Shown piece after piece: positions 48,483 to 56,806 of a stretch of DNA of 64,000 bases. Positions within the stretch are counted from its first letter, which is position 1. Each line of letters starts with the position of its first letter. A program made the position numbers and the translations under genes. The stretch comes from Vulcanimicrobiia bacterium (GTDB taxonomy: Bacteria; Vulcanimicrobiota; Vulcanimicrobiia; Vulcanimicrobiales; Vulcanimicrobiaceae): NCBI GenBank assembly GCA_025934645.1, contig JAICWY010000005.1, forward strand, positions 1 to 64,000. Reading direction: 5' to 3'. The notes under the pieces are model-generated. The model did no database searches and was not told the origin of the DNA. It was given only the letters and a program-made list of their open reading frames with translations.

Positions 48483-48506
48483 ACTCGTATTGAAAGGTCA
48501 ACAGGA

Positions 48507-49952
48507 ATGGCATTCGATTCGCTGTTCACGGGGATCTCCGGTCTGAACGCTTACCAAAGCCAGATCGACATGATCTCCAACAACATCGCCAACGTCGGCA
48601 CCGTCGGCTTCAAAGGCCAGCGCATGACGTTCGCGGACATGTTCTATCAATCCAACGGCTTCGCAACGAAGGGCCCGACGCAAACGCGCGGCGGCGTCAA
48701 TCCGCAGGAAACCGGCCTGGGCGTTCGCGTTAACTCGATCGACACGAATTTCTCGCAAGGCGGTCTGCAAACGACCGGCCTCAACACCGATCTCGCGATC
48801 AACGGCGATGGATTCTTCATCCTGCGCAACACCGACGGTTCCGGCCTGCCCCTCTACACGCGCGACGGCGCGTTCTCGCTCAACTCGCAAGGGCAGCTCT
48901 ACGATCCCGCCACCGGTCTTGCCGTGCAGGGCTTCATGGCGAACGGCAACGGCGTCGTGACGCCGACGGCGAACCCCGGCGCAATCAACGTTCCGGTCGG
49001 CTTGCAAATGCAAGCGGCGGGCACCGGCGCGGCCAACGCCGTGAAGCTCGGGCCGAACAACGACGCGAACTTCGACGTAAGCATCGGCGGTTCGCTGGAT
49101 CAAACGCAGTACGCGGTTGCCGCGTCGGGCGGCTCGCCGGTGAACAAAACCGTCAGCACGACGATCTATGATTCGCTCGGCAACGCGCATCAGGCGACGA
49201 TCACGTTCACGCCCGCGCCTCCGACGGCGCCGGCAACGCTTCCGGCGACGGTGAACAATCCGAGCGGTACCGGCGTTGCTCCGGCAACGGCGTGGCAGTA
49301 CACCGTGTCGTTCGGCGATTCGACCACCGCAACGCCGGCCAGCACCGGCTTTCTGTTCTTCGATGCGAACGGGCAGTTCATCAACTCCTCGTCGAGCGCG
49401 ACCGGCACGCCGGTGCACGCGGTGGGGACCGCCGCTTCAACGACCGACGGCAACGCGATCGCGATCAACGGCTGGCCGGCCGGCGACAACTCGACGCTCG
49501 CCACCATCGGCCTCGACTTCTCGAACATGGCGGCGCTCTCGGGCTCGGCCACGGCGAATGTCATTTCTCAGAACGGCTATGCGGCCGGAACGCTCTCCAA
49601 CATCACCGTCGGACAAGACGGCACGGTGACGGGCTCGTTCACGAACGGTCAGCAGAAGACCATCGCGCAGATCGCGCTTGCGACGTTCCAGAACGAGGGC
49701 GGCCTGCACCGCGCGGGCGGCAACACGTTCGAGCAGAGCGCGAACTCCGGTCTGCCCCAGATCGGCACCGGCGCGCAAGGCCGGTTCGGCGCGGTCATCG
49801 CGGGCTCGCTCGAGCAGTCCAACGTCTCGCTCGCGGACGAGTTCACCAAGATGATCGTCGCTCAGCGCGCGTTCGAAGCGAACACGCGCGGCATTTCGAC
49901 GGCCGACCAGAATCTGCAGACGGTTCTGAACATCCGCGCGTCGTCGAACTAG
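48507..49952 (+). CDS. flgE: Flagellar hook protein FlgE
   Basis: A 481-residue rod-hook-filament axial protein. The N-terminal signature FTGISGLNAYQSQIDMISNN and ANVGTVGFKGQR and the C-terminal helix FTKMIVAQRAFEANTRGIST with DQNLQTVLNIR are intact. The middle holds the D1/D2 beta domains (INGDGFFILRNTDGSGLPLY), with a Thr/Ala/Pro-rich insert. It polymerises into the universal-joint hook to a length set by FliK. ATG 48507 follows ACAGGA. A terminator lies 35 bases after the stop. Confidence 0.96.
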   Translation: MAFDSLFTGISGLNAYQSQIDMISNNIANVGTVGFKGQRMTFADMFYQSNGFATKGPTQTRGGVNPQETGLGVRVNSIDTNFSQGGLQTTGLNTDLAINGDGFFILRNTDGSGLPLYTRDGAFSLNSQGQLYDPATGLAVQGFMANGNGVVTPTANPGAINVPVGLQMQAAGTGAANAVKLGPNNDANFDVSIGGSLDQTQYAVAASGGSPVNKTVSTTIYDSLGNAHQATITFTPAPPTAPATLPATVNNPSGTGVAPATAWQYTVSFGDSTTATPASTGFLFFDANGQFINSSSSATGTPVHAVGTAASTTDGNAIAINGWPAGDNSTLATIGLDFSNMAALSGSATANVISQNGYAAGTLSNITVGQDGTVTGSFTNGQQKTIAQIALATFQNEGGLHRAGGNTFEQSANSGLPQIGTGAQGRFGAVIAGSLEQSNVSLADEFTKMIVAQRAFEANTRGISTADQNLQTVLNIRASSN

Positions 49953-49986
49953 TGAAAACGTAGGACACGGAGGTCCTTGAGCCAGG

Positions 49987-50016
49987 AAGCCCGCGGCAAG
50001 AATCCGCGGGCTTTTT
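49987..50016 (+). terminator. Rho-independent terminator after flgE
   Basis: AGCCCGCGG (49988-49996) pairs with CCGCGGGCT (50004-50012) around CAAGAAT, followed by TTTTT. It separates fliK2-flgD-flgE from flbD and the motor genes, perhaps to make the hook protein more abundant. Confidence 0.88.
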
Positions 50017-50031
50017 GGTGCACAACAGATC

Positions 50032-50223
50032 ATGATTCAACTCACCCGGCTCAACGGACAGCCCATCATGGTCAACTCCGACCTCATCGAGTCGGTTGAG
50101 ACCACGCCGGACACGGTCATCACCCTGGTCAGCGGCAACAAACTCATCGTCCGCGACTCCATGGACGCCATCCAAAGCCTGATAATCGAGTTCAAACGGA
50201 AGATCTACGGCTCATCCGCGTAG
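50032..50223 (+). CDS. FlbD family flagellar protein
   Basis: A 63-residue protein of the short FlbD family (MIQLTRLNGQPIMVNSDLIE, ETTPDTVITLVSGNKLIVRD). It lies in the customary position between flgE and motA. This small family differs from the Caulobacter sigma-54 activator of the same name, and its function is poorly known. It follows the flgE terminator by 15 bases, so its promoter must overlap that hairpin or there is readthrough. Confidence 0.92.
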   Translation: MIQLTRLNGQPIMVNSDLIESVETTPDTVITLVSGNKLIVRDSMDAIQSLIIEFKRKIYGSSA

Positions 50224-50308
50224 CGCCCCCGAAGCCTCATAATGACGCGGGTCATGCCGATACAAGGAAGGTAAGGAACCACGGACCGGGACCGCGCGGA
50301 GACACGCT

Positions 50309-51142
50309 TTGGATTTTGCTACACTCCTCGGCCTCATTATTGCTTTTGGGGCCATCTTCATAGCCGGCTGGGTCGGCGGCACCGACGCCCACGTCATCTT
50401 TGGACGCTGGGAAGCTTTCGTACTCATCGTCGGCGGCACGGTCGGCGCCACCCTCACGTCATTTCCGCTGCGAACCTTTACAAAAGGCTTTTTCGGCGGC
50501 TTTAAAACCGCGTTCACTGAGCCGGTCTATCACGAGCGCGACGTGATCGCGACGCTGGTCTCGTTCGCCGAGAAGGCGCGCCGCGAGGGATTGCTGGCGC
50601 TCGAAAACGAGGCTGCTGCGCTGGAAGACGAGTTCATGCGCAAGGGCATTCAGCTGGTCATCGACGGCCGCGACACCGACGTCATCCGCAAAGTGTTGGA
50701 AACTGAAGTTTCCCACGTGCAAGAGACCGGCACCAAAGCAGAAGCCGTGTTCACGAATTTGGGCGGCTACTCGCCGACCCTGGGCATCATCGGTACCGTG
50801 CTCGGCCTCATCGGCATGCTGCGCGGGCTCTCGAGCATGAGCGGCAGTACGAACGTCGCCGGCAGCATCGGCGTGGCGACCGCGCAAGCGTTCGTCGCGA
50901 CGTTCTTCGGTATCATGTTCGCCAATCTGCTGTGGCTGCCGCTCGCGACGAAGATTAAAGAGCGTTACGGCCAACTGCTGTTGCTGCGCGAGATCATGAT
51001 CGAGGGCATTCTCTCGATTCAAGCCGGCGATAATCCGCGTCTGCTCGAAGAACGCCTGCACGCGTTCCTGGATCCGGAAACGCGTGAGACGGATATCGAA
51101 GAAGGCGGAGCCGTCGCCGAACCGAGCTACTCGCCGGGATAA
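50309..51142 (+). CDS. motA: Flagellar motor stator protein MotA
   Basis: A 277-residue four-helix membrane protein. It has helices near 1-25 and 33-55, a large cytoplasmic loop with EKARREGLLALENEAAALED that contacts FliG, and helices at about 155-205 with GTVLGLIGMLRGLSS and ATAQAFVATFFGIMFANLLW. It forms the ion channel with MotB. TTG 50309 lies 7 bases after GGAGA (50298-50302). GCCGATAC at 50256-50263 resembles a sigma-28 minus 10 box, though the minus 35 match is poor. motB overlaps its stop by one base. Confidence 0.95.
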   Translation: MDFATLLGLIIAFGAIFIAGWVGGTDAHVIFGRWEAFVLIVGGTVGATLTSFPLRTFTKGFFGGFKTAFTEPVYHERDVIATLVSFAEKARREGLLALENEAAALEDEFMRKGIQLVIDGRDTDVIRKVLETEVSHVQETGTKAEAVFTNLGGYSPTLGIIGTVLGLIGMLRGLSSMSGSTNVAGSIGVATAQAFVATFFGIMFANLLWLPLATKIKERYGQLLLLREIMIEGILSIQAGDNPRLLEERLHAFLDPETRETDIEEGGAVAEPSYSPG

Positions 51143-51909
51143 TGCCGCAGCCGGTAAAAACCGCCGCGCGAGCGGCCGAAAGCAAGTTCCGCAAGAAGGC
51201 GGAAGAGACCAAAGTCGAGACCGCCGGCATGATGCGCTGGCTTCTGACATACGCCGACATGATCACGCTCATGTTGGCGCTGTTCATTATTCTCTTCGCC
51301 ATGTCGACCATCAGCCGCGTAAAGTTTCAGCAATTCGCGAACGCCGTTTCCGGCGGCTTCGATAACCAATGGTCCGTGAACCAGCCGCCCAACGGCGGGG
51401 TGAACGGTAAAGAAAGTTTTAACGCGAGCTCGACGGTGCCCGCGATTCAAAAAGATCTGCAGCAGTACGTCGAGAGTCACCGGCTGCAGAGCCAGGTCCA
51501 AGTACACATGGACCATCGCGGCTTGGTCATTACTTTACTTTCCGATAAGAGTTACTACGATAGCGGCAGCGCAGAACTGCGGCCGGACACTAAGAAAATT
51601 CTGGACGAAGTCGATTCATTCTTTAAGAAGAACGACAATCTGATTCGCGTCGAGGGCAATACGGACGATGTCCCGATCGCGACGGAGCAATTCCCCAGTA
51701 ACTGGGAACTTTCAACCGCGCGCGCGGTCAACGTCGTGCGGTACTTGGTGGAAGACGACCACTTGGACCCGACGCGGATCTCCGCGGCGGGATACGGACA
51801 GTATCATCCACGGACGGATAACAGCTCGGATGAAGCACGGCAGCAGAATCGGCGGGTCGATATCGTGCTGCTCAATGCGAATCTCTCCCGCGCCGAAAAG
51901 GGGCAGTGA
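51142..51909 (+). CDS. motB: Flagellar motor stator protein MotB
   Basis: A 255-residue protein with one helix (about 34-54, LLTYADMITLMLALFIILFA) that carries the proton-binding Asp in YADMITL, and an OmpA-like peptidoglycan-binding domain (VITLLSDKSYYDSGSAELRP, VEGNTDDVPIATEQFPSNWE, RISAAGYGQYHP). It anchors the stator to the wall. The Asp is present, so the channel should be functional. Spacing to fliM is 6 bases. No fliL lies between motB and fliM, where many operons have it. Confidence 0.95.
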   Translation: MPQPVKTAARAAESKFRKKAEETKVETAGMMRWLLTYADMITLMLALFIILFAMSTISRVKFQQFANAVSGGFDNQWSVNQPPNGGVNGKESFNASSTVPAIQKDLQQYVESHRLQSQVQVHMDHRGLVITLLSDKSYYDSGSAELRPDTKKILDEVDSFFKKNDNLIRVEGNTDDVPIATEQFPSNWELSTARAVNVVRYLVEDDHLDPTRISAAGYGQYHPRTDNSSDEARQQNRRVDIVLLNANLSRAEKGQ

Positions 51910-51915
51910 TCCGTC

Positions 51916-52908
51916 ATGTCCAGTCTCTCGCAAGAAGAAATCGATGCGCTTATAAATCAGCTTTCCACCGAGCCGGTCTCGAAAGAGGACGCGCTCGAAG
52001 GAAAGAAGGTCAAGTCCTTCGATTTCCGGTTCAACAAGCGGCTCGATAAGTTCTCGAATAGCCAGCTGCAGACACTGCGCACGCTGCACGAAAACTTCAC
52101 GCGCCTGCTCAACAACTCGCTGTCGGTCTATCTGCGCACCCGCGTTGAAGCGACGATCGTGTCGATCGAGCAGATCAGCTACGGCGACTTTATCGCCAGC
52201 ATCGGCATCCCGTCGATCCTTTCAATCTACTCGATGGACCCGCTGCCCGGCAGCGGCATCGTGCAGGTCGACCTGAACCTGGTGTTCTCGATCATCGACC
52301 GGCTGCTGGGCGGCCCGGGGTGGTTTCCGCAAAAGCTTCGCGACCTGACCGACATCGAGCGCACGCTCATGCAGCGCTTCATGGCGCGCATGCTCAACAG
52401 CTACCGCGAATCGTGGAACTACCTGCTCACGCTCTCGCTGAAGATCGAAGCCCTCGATTCAAACCCGCAGTTCATCCCGCGTATTATTCCGCTGGATCAG
52501 ACCGTCGCGTATGTTTCGATGGAACTCAAGGTCGGCGACATGACGGGCGTGATGAATTTCTGTCTTCCGTATCTGGTTCTGCAATCCATCAGCACGCAGC
52601 TCACCGACTTCCAATGGTCGCCGACGGTCATCGCCGGTCGCGGAATGACCGAAGAAGACATTCAACAGCTCGCGCGCAACGTCGAAAAAGCTGCCGTTGA
52701 CGTTCAAGTCGAGCTGGGCCGAACGAGCGTCTCGCTGCGCGATCTGGTCGCGCTGCAAGCCGGCGATGTGATTCTGTTCGACAAACCCACCGACGCCGCG
52801 CTGGTGGCGCGGATCAACGACCGCGATAAGTTCCACGTGTATCCGGGCGTGCACAAAGACCGCATCGCCGTACAAGTATCCGACGTCATTACCAGCGAGG
52901 ACCAGTAA
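51916..52908 (+). CDS. fliM: Flagellar motor switch protein FliM
   Basis: A 330-residue C-ring protein. The N-terminal CheY-binding segment reads LSQEEIDALINQL, followed by SFDFRFNKRLDKFSNSQLQT, the middle CheC-like domain (RTRVEATIVSIEQISYGDFI) and a C-terminal FliN-like domain (VQVELGRTSVSLRDLVALQA). It forms the switch with FliG and FliY and binds phospho-CheY to reverse rotation. ATG 51916 follows the motB stop by 6 bases. fliY begins 4 bases later. Confidence 0.96.
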   Translation: MSSLSQEEIDALINQLSTEPVSKEDALEGKKVKSFDFRFNKRLDKFSNSQLQTLRTLHENFTRLLNNSLSVYLRTRVEATIVSIEQISYGDFIASIGIPSILSIYSMDPLPGSGIVQVDLNLVFSIIDRLLGGPGWFPQKLRDLTDIERTLMQRFMARMLNSYRESWNYLLTLSLKIEALDSNPQFIPRIIPLDQTVAYVSMELKVGDMTGVMNFCLPYLVLQSISTQLTDFQWSPTVIAGRGMTEEDIQQLARNVEKAAVDVQVELGRTSVSLRDLVALQAGDVILFDKPTDAALVARINDRDKFHVYPGVHKDRIAVQVSDVITSEDQ

Positions 52909-52912
52909 CCCG

Positions 52913-53824
52913 ATGGCCGATATTCAACAGCTCACCGACGCCATGCTCGAGGCCGCCGGCACCGTTCTGGGCCGCCTCGTCGAGCAGCCGGTTGCGGCAT
53001 CCGCGGCAATGCGCAACGACCACGAAGGTTCGATCAAGATCGACGCCGGGACGCTCGTTGCGTGCGCTGAGATTCCGTCGCTCGGCATTAAACCCGTGGT
53101 ACGTTTCCAAAACGACGACATCGCGAAGATCGTCCAGATGATGCTGGGCGGCGCCGACGACGCCGCCGAGATGGGGGCGATGCAGCTCTCGATCGTTTCG
53201 GAAACGGTCTCGCAAATTGCCGCTGCAATGGCGGAAGAACTCGCGAAAAACATGGGCGCCGCCACCGAGGGCGTGCGCGCAGAGCTCTGCACCGACGCCA
53301 CGAATCTTCCCGCGCCACCGTTCGCCTCGTTCGAGGGCACAGTCCAAGTCGGCGTCGAGGCCGCTCCGCAAATCATCATCGATTTCGACGGCATCGCGAT
53401 GTCAAAGCTGGTCCACGACGACACACCAGAGGCTGCCGAACCGCAACCCCCGCCCGTCATGGTGAGCGCGCGAAGCGCAGTCGAACCAGCAGTCGAACCA
53501 CGGCCGAGCGTAGTCGAGGCCAAAGCTCAACCCGTGGCCTTCACTCCCATGTCGCCGACGCAGTCGCGCGCTCAGGCCGGCAACAATCTGGATCTGGTGC
53601 ACGACGTGCCGTTGCAGATCAGCGCCGTGCTGGGGAAAACGGCATTGACGCTGCGTGACGTGGTGACGCTGCAGTCGGGAAGCGTATTCGAGCTCGACAA
53701 GCTCTCGACCGATCCGATCGACCTCTACGTCAACAACATTTTGATCGCGCGCGGTGAGGTGGTCGTCGTCGACGACAAATTCGCCGTGAAGATCAGCGAA
53801 CTCAATCCTACCGTAGAGTCGTAA
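52913..53824 (+). CDS. fliY: FliY-type switch protein (CheC-like plus FliN)
   Basis: A 303-residue protein with an N-terminal CheC-type phosphatase-like region (about 1-165; MQLSIVSETVSQIAAAMAEE corresponds to the active-site helix but with degenerate residues) and a C-terminal FliN domain (about 225-300; DLVHDVPLQISAVLGKTALT, DVVTLQSGSVFELDKLS). Between them is a linker (about 170-215) that contains a dispersed palindromic repeat, 53455-53522, in frame. Whether it dephosphorylates CheY is uncertain because the classical E-N pair is not obvious. FliN is otherwise absent in the window. Confidence 0.92.
   Translation: MADIQQLTDAMLEAAGTVLGRLVEQPVAASAAMRNDHEGSIKIDAGTLVACAEIPSLGIKPVVRFQNDDIAKIVQMMLGGADDAAEMGAMQLSIVSETVSQIAAAMAEELAKNMGAATEGVRAELCTDATNLPAPPFASFEGTVQVGVEAAPQIIIDFDGIAMSKLVHDDTPEAAEPQPPPVMVSARSAVEPAVEPRPSVVEAKAQPVAFTPMSPTQSRAQAGNNLDLVHDVPLQISAVLGKTALTLRDVVTLQSGSVFELDKLSTDPIDLYVNNILIARGEVVVVDDKFAVKISELNPTVES
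53455..53522. repeat. Dispersed palindromic repeat, copy within fliY
   Basis: CGTCATGGTGAGCGCG, a doubled GCAGTCGAACCA unit, then CGGCCGAGCGTAGTCGAGG. Both parts are imperfect palindromes. The string is shared, with gaps, with 21011-21056 in fliK1, and its core with 29473. It is translated in the linker between the CheC-like and FliN domains. Confidence 0.65.
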
Positions 53825-53826
53825 CC

Positions 53827-54171
53827 ATGTCGTTCGCCGGTCAATACATCCTGGCGCTGCTGGTCGTCGGGCTGATGCTCTTCGGCCTGTACACCGTCGT
53901 GCGCGCTCTCGGACGCGGCCGTTTGGTCGCCTCCAGCGATAAACGGCTCATCACCGTCGTCGAATCAACCTTTCTCGCGCAGAACACCACGCTGCATGTC
54001 GTAAAAGCGGCGGGCCACTACTATTTGGTAGGCGGCGGCAGCGGCCACGTCAGCACGCTCGCAGAGCTTCCCGCGGAGCAAGTGGAGCCGTGGATGCGCG
54101 AGCAGCGCAATCTGTTCGACGCGCAAACCAAAACGATCACCGGTTTCTTAAAGCAGCTGAAAAAGCCTTAG
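53827..54171 (+). CDS. fliO: FliO-like flagellar biosynthesis protein
   Basis: A 114-residue protein with one N-terminal helix (QYILALLVVGLMLFGLYTVV) and a small soluble domain (LITVVESTFLAQNTTLHVVK, GHYYLVGGGSGHVSTLAELP). FliO helps assemble FliP into the export gate. The call rests on size, topology and position directly before fliP. No cleavable signal is seen. Confidence 0.85.
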   Translation: MSFAGQYILALLVVGLMLFGLYTVVRALGRGRLVASSDKRLITVVESTFLAQNTTLHVVKAAGHYYLVGGGSGHVSTLAELPAEQVEPWMREQRNLFDAQTKTITGFLKQLKKP

Positions 54172-54984
54172 ATGCAACGCGAACCGTTCTTCAAGCGCCT
54201 CTGGTCACGCCATCGCGCCTTTCTCGTTACGAGCGTCGTCGCGGTTCTTTCGCTTTGGGTCATCCCGGCGATCGCGCAAGCCGCAACGGCGCCGGCAGCT
54301 CCGTCGATTCCGATTCCGCAAGTCAGCATCGGCGTCGGCCAAGCGAAGAATCCGCACGACGTTGCAACCTCGCTGCAGATTCTGCTGCTGCTTACAGTCC
54401 TGGCGCTCGCGCCCACGCTGCTTGTCCTCGTAACCTCGTTCACGCGCGTGATCGTCGTCCTTTCGTTCGTGCGCACGGCGCTGGGCACGCAGCAGGTTCC
54501 GCCGAATCAGGTGCTCGTCGGCCTTGCGCTCTTCCTTACGTTCTTCATCATGGCGCCCGTCGTCAAAGATGTGAACCAGAACGCGCTGCAGCCGTATCTG
54601 AAGAGTCAGATCACGCAGCAAGTCGCGCTCGACCGCGCCGCGCAGCCGCTTCGCAAGTTCATGTTCAAGCAGACGCGAGCGAAAGACATCCAGCTGTTTT
54701 ACTCGCTCTCCACCGAGCCGCGTCCGCAGCAGCAGTCGGATGTGCCGACCTACATCTTGATTCAGGCATTCGTGATCTCCGAATTAAAGACGGCCTTTGA
54801 AATCGGCTTTGCGATCTACGTGCCGTTCATCGTGATCGACATGGTGGTGGCCAGCATTCTGCTCTCGATGGGCATGATGATGATCCCTCCCGTCATCATC
54901 TCGCTGCCGTTCAAGATCCTGATCTTCTTGTTGGTGGACGGCTGGAATCTGACCGTCAACGCCATCTTCCAGAGTTACAAATGA
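54172..54984 (+). CDS. fliP: Flagellar type III export gate protein FliP
   Basis: A 270-residue export gate subunit. A long N-terminal signal (about 15-42) is followed by IPIPQVSIGVGQAKNPHDVA and four helices; the family signatures LVTSFTRVIVVLSFVRTALG, FLTFFIMAPVVKDVN and FIVIDMVVASILLSMGMMM are intact. Five FliP with FliR and FliQ form the core gate. The start codon directly follows the fliO stop. A small membrane protein gene, not fliQ, begins at its 3' end. Confidence 0.96.
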   Translation: MQREPFFKRLWSRHRAFLVTSVVAVLSLWVIPAIAQAATAPAAPSIPIPQVSIGVGQAKNPHDVATSLQILLLLTVLALAPTLLVLVTSFTRVIVVLSFVRTALGTQQVPPNQVLVGLALFLTFFIMAPVVKDVNQNALQPYLKSQITQQVALDRAAQPLRKFMFKQTRAKDIQLFYSLSTEPRPQQQSDVPTYILIQAFVISELKTAFEIGFAIYVPFIVIDMVVASILLSMGMMMIPPVIISLPFKILIFLLVDGWNLTVNAIFQSYK

Positions 54985-55178
54985 TGCAGCAAGTCATCAG
55001 CGCGTTATTTTTACCGGCTCTTCCCGTCACGCTCTCGGGCATTCTCCTCGCGCTCGCAGCCTTTCTTGCAGGAACGGTGCTCCTTAGCATGATGATCGCG
55101 ACCGCAGTGAAGCTTACGCTGCATCGCGGCGCTCAGCGTGTCATCGTCAGCACGTCGAAGGACCCCGAGGAACGCTGA
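54981..55178 (+). CDS. Small membrane protein between fliP and fliQ, unknown
   Basis: A 65-residue protein I do not recognise. Residues 5-50 are hydrophobic and could form one or two helices (LPALPVTLSGILLALAAFLA and TVLLSMMIATAVKLTLH), with a charged tail ending in KDPEER. It overlaps fliP by four bases (ATGA-like) and ends one base before the fliQ start, so it belongs to the operon. It has no FliQ motifs. It may be a gate assembly factor or an unknown export accessory. fliP-fliQ are normally adjacent. Confidence 0.7.
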   Translation: MMQQVISALFLPALPVTLSGILLALAAFLAGTVLLSMMIATAVKLTLHRGAQRVIVSTSKDPEER

Positions 55179-55179
55179 G

Positions 55180-55449
55180 GTGGGGTACGGCGATGCCATC
55201 AGCTTGGGCCGCGACGCGATCTTCGTCTGCTTCATGGTTGCGGCGCCCGTGCTGCTGATCTCGATGGTCGTCGGCTTGATCATCTCGGTGATCCAAGCCG
55301 TCACGCAGATTCAAGAGCCCACGCTGACGTTCATCCCGAAAATCGTAGCGTCGGCGCTGGCGATTCTGTTCTTCGGGCCGTTCATGCTTGCGATGCTGAC
55401 GGACTTCATGAGCCGCGTTTTCATTCACGTAAAGGATTACATCCGGTAG
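55180..55449 (+). CDS. fliQ: Flagellar type III export gate protein FliQ
   Basis: An 89-residue, two-helix protein: VGYGDAISLGRDAIFV, helix LLISMVVGLIISVIQAVTQI and helix IVASALAILFFGPFMLAML. IQEPTLTFIPKI is the conserved loop between the helices. Its length equals the usual FliQ. GTG 55180 follows GAGGAA (55167-55172) by 7 bases; the longer open frame from 55138 would add 14 residues lying over the preceding gene. Confidence 0.93.
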   Translation: MGYGDAISLGRDAIFVCFMVAAPVLLISMVVGLIISVIQAVTQIQEPTLTFIPKIVASALAILFFGPFMLAMLTDFMSRVFIHVKDYIR

Positions 55450-55450
55450 C

Positions 55451-56233
55451 ATGCCGGATCTGTTCAACCTCACCCAGGCGCAGTTCGAGACGTTCCTGCT
55501 TATCGTCGTGCGCGTCTCCACGATGCTTTTCGTCTTCCCGGTGTTCTCGGCCAGACAAATCCCGATTCTGGTGCGCATCGGCCTGGCGTTTCTCATCGCG
55601 TTCGTTCTCTACCGCGCGGTTCCACCGATGGCTCCGCTTGCCGATATCGGCGCGCTCGTCGGCGCGATCGTCAGTCAAGTCGTGCTGGGTGTGATTGTCG
55701 GATTCGTCGCGTACCTCGTCTTCATGGGCATTCAGTTTGCCGGCGAGATCGTCGACATACAAATCGGATTCGCCGTCGCAAATATTCTAAGCCCGCAGAC
55801 GCAGCAGCAAGTCACCGTCATCGGCGAGCTGCAGTTGACCCTCGCAACGCTCATCTTTCTTGCGACGGATTCGCATCTGCTCATGATCCAGGGCATCGGC
55901 GGTTCGTTCCATCTCATTCCGCTGCCGTTCATTTCGCTCGATCCCAGCGTCGCCGGCAACGTCATCAATTTCTTGCAAGACGCGTTTCTGATCGTGCTGA
56001 AGATCGCCGCGCCCGCCGCTGTCGCGCTCTTCTTGGTCAACATTGCGCTCGGATTGATGGCGCGCGTCGCACCGCAAATGAACGTGTTCGTCGTCGGCCT
56101 TCCGCTTCAAATCGGCGTTGGTCTGTTGATGATGGCCGTGAGCGTCCCGCTGCTCGGGTACGTGGCTCCGCAACTCTTCTTGCAATCGGCGCATAACATG
56201 GATGCCGTTATGCGCGGCATGGTCCCGCGGTGA
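55451..56233 (+). CDS. fliR: Flagellar type III export gate protein FliR
   Basis: A 260-residue polytopic membrane protein with about six helices (STMLFVFPVFSARQIPILVR, LVGAIVSQVVLGVIVGFVAY, PAAVALFLVNIALGLMARVA). QMNVFVVGLPLQIGVGLLMM is the FliR signature. It completes the FliPQR gate in the export apparatus. One base separates it from fliQ. The following GNAT gene overlaps its stop codon (GTGA), which interrupts the flagellar cluster before flhB. Confidence 0.95.
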   Translation: MPDLFNLTQAQFETFLLIVVRVSTMLFVFPVFSARQIPILVRIGLAFLIAFVLYRAVPPMAPLADIGALVGAIVSQVVLGVIVGFVAYLVFMGIQFAGEIVDIQIGFAVANILSPQTQQQVTVIGELQLTLATLIFLATDSHLLMIQGIGGSFHLIPLPFISLDPSVAGNVINFLQDAFLIVLKIAAPAAVALFLVNIALGLMARVAPQMNVFVVGLPLQIGVGLLMMAVSVPLLGYVAPQLFLQSAHNMDAVMRGMVPR

Positions 56234-56751
56234 CGCCTCCGGTCATTGAAACGGCGCGGCTGCGTCTGCGAGCACACGAACTGCGCGACTACGAGCGTTG
56301 CTGCGAGATGTGGGGCGACGCGGCCGTCACGCGGTTCATCGGCGGACGGACGTCGACGCGCCAGCAATGCTGGTCCCGAATACTGACTTATCGAGGCATG
56401 TGGCCGCTGCTCGGCTACGGCTATTGGGCGGTGGAAGAGAAGAGCAGCGGTTTGTACGCCGGCGAGGCCGGCTTCGCGGACTTTAAGCGCGACATCGTCC
56501 CGGAAATGCAAAACGTGCCCGAACTCGGTTTCGCGTTTATGTCCGCCGTTCATGGTATCGGATACGGAACCGAAGCCGTCCGCGCAATCGTGGCGTGGGG
56601 TGACGAGCACCTACCGTTAAAACGCACGGTGTGCATTGTGAGCGCCGCGAACGAAGCTTCGCTGCGGATCGTCCAAGGGTGCGGCTATCACGCCTTTGCA
56701 GACGACGGCGGGAAAGAAGATCGCGCGCTTTATTTGGAACGCACATTATAA
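56230..56751 (+). CDS. GNAT N-acetyltransferase (RimJ/RimL-like)
   Basis: A 173-residue GNAT enzyme. IETARLRLRAHELRDYERCC at the N-terminus, GYWAVEEKSSGLYAGEAGFA, and GFAFMSAVHGIGYGTEAVRA with the acetyl-CoA pyrophosphate loop (HGIGYGTEA), and VSAANEASLRIVQGCGYH as the C-terminal fold. The substrate could be a small molecule or a protein N-terminus. GTG 56230 overlaps the fliR stop, so it is translated with the export genes, but no flagellar role is known for it. Confidence 0.9.
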   Translation: MTPPVIETARLRLRAHELRDYERCCEMWGDAAVTRFIGGRTSTRQQCWSRILTYRGMWPLLGYGYWAVEEKSSGLYAGEAGFADFKRDIVPEMQNVPELGFAFMSAVHGIGYGTEAVRAIVAWGDEHLPLKRTVCIVSAANEASLRIVQGCGYHAFADDGGKEDRALYLERTL

Positions 56752-56754
56752 GGT

Positions 56755-56786
56755 AAAAAAAGGCCCCGCTGATAAGCGGGGCCTTT
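56755..56786. terminator. Bidirectional terminator between GNAT and lipoprotein genes
   Basis: GGCCCCGCT (56762-56770) pairs with AGCGGGGCC (56775-56783) around GATA. Seven As precede it, which read as a T-run on the minus strand; only TTT follows on the plus strand. It ends the lipoprotein gene and probably also the fliK2-GNAT transcripts. Confidence 0.85.
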
Positions 56787-56806
56787 GCTATCGCGCCAGC
56801 GCGAAG

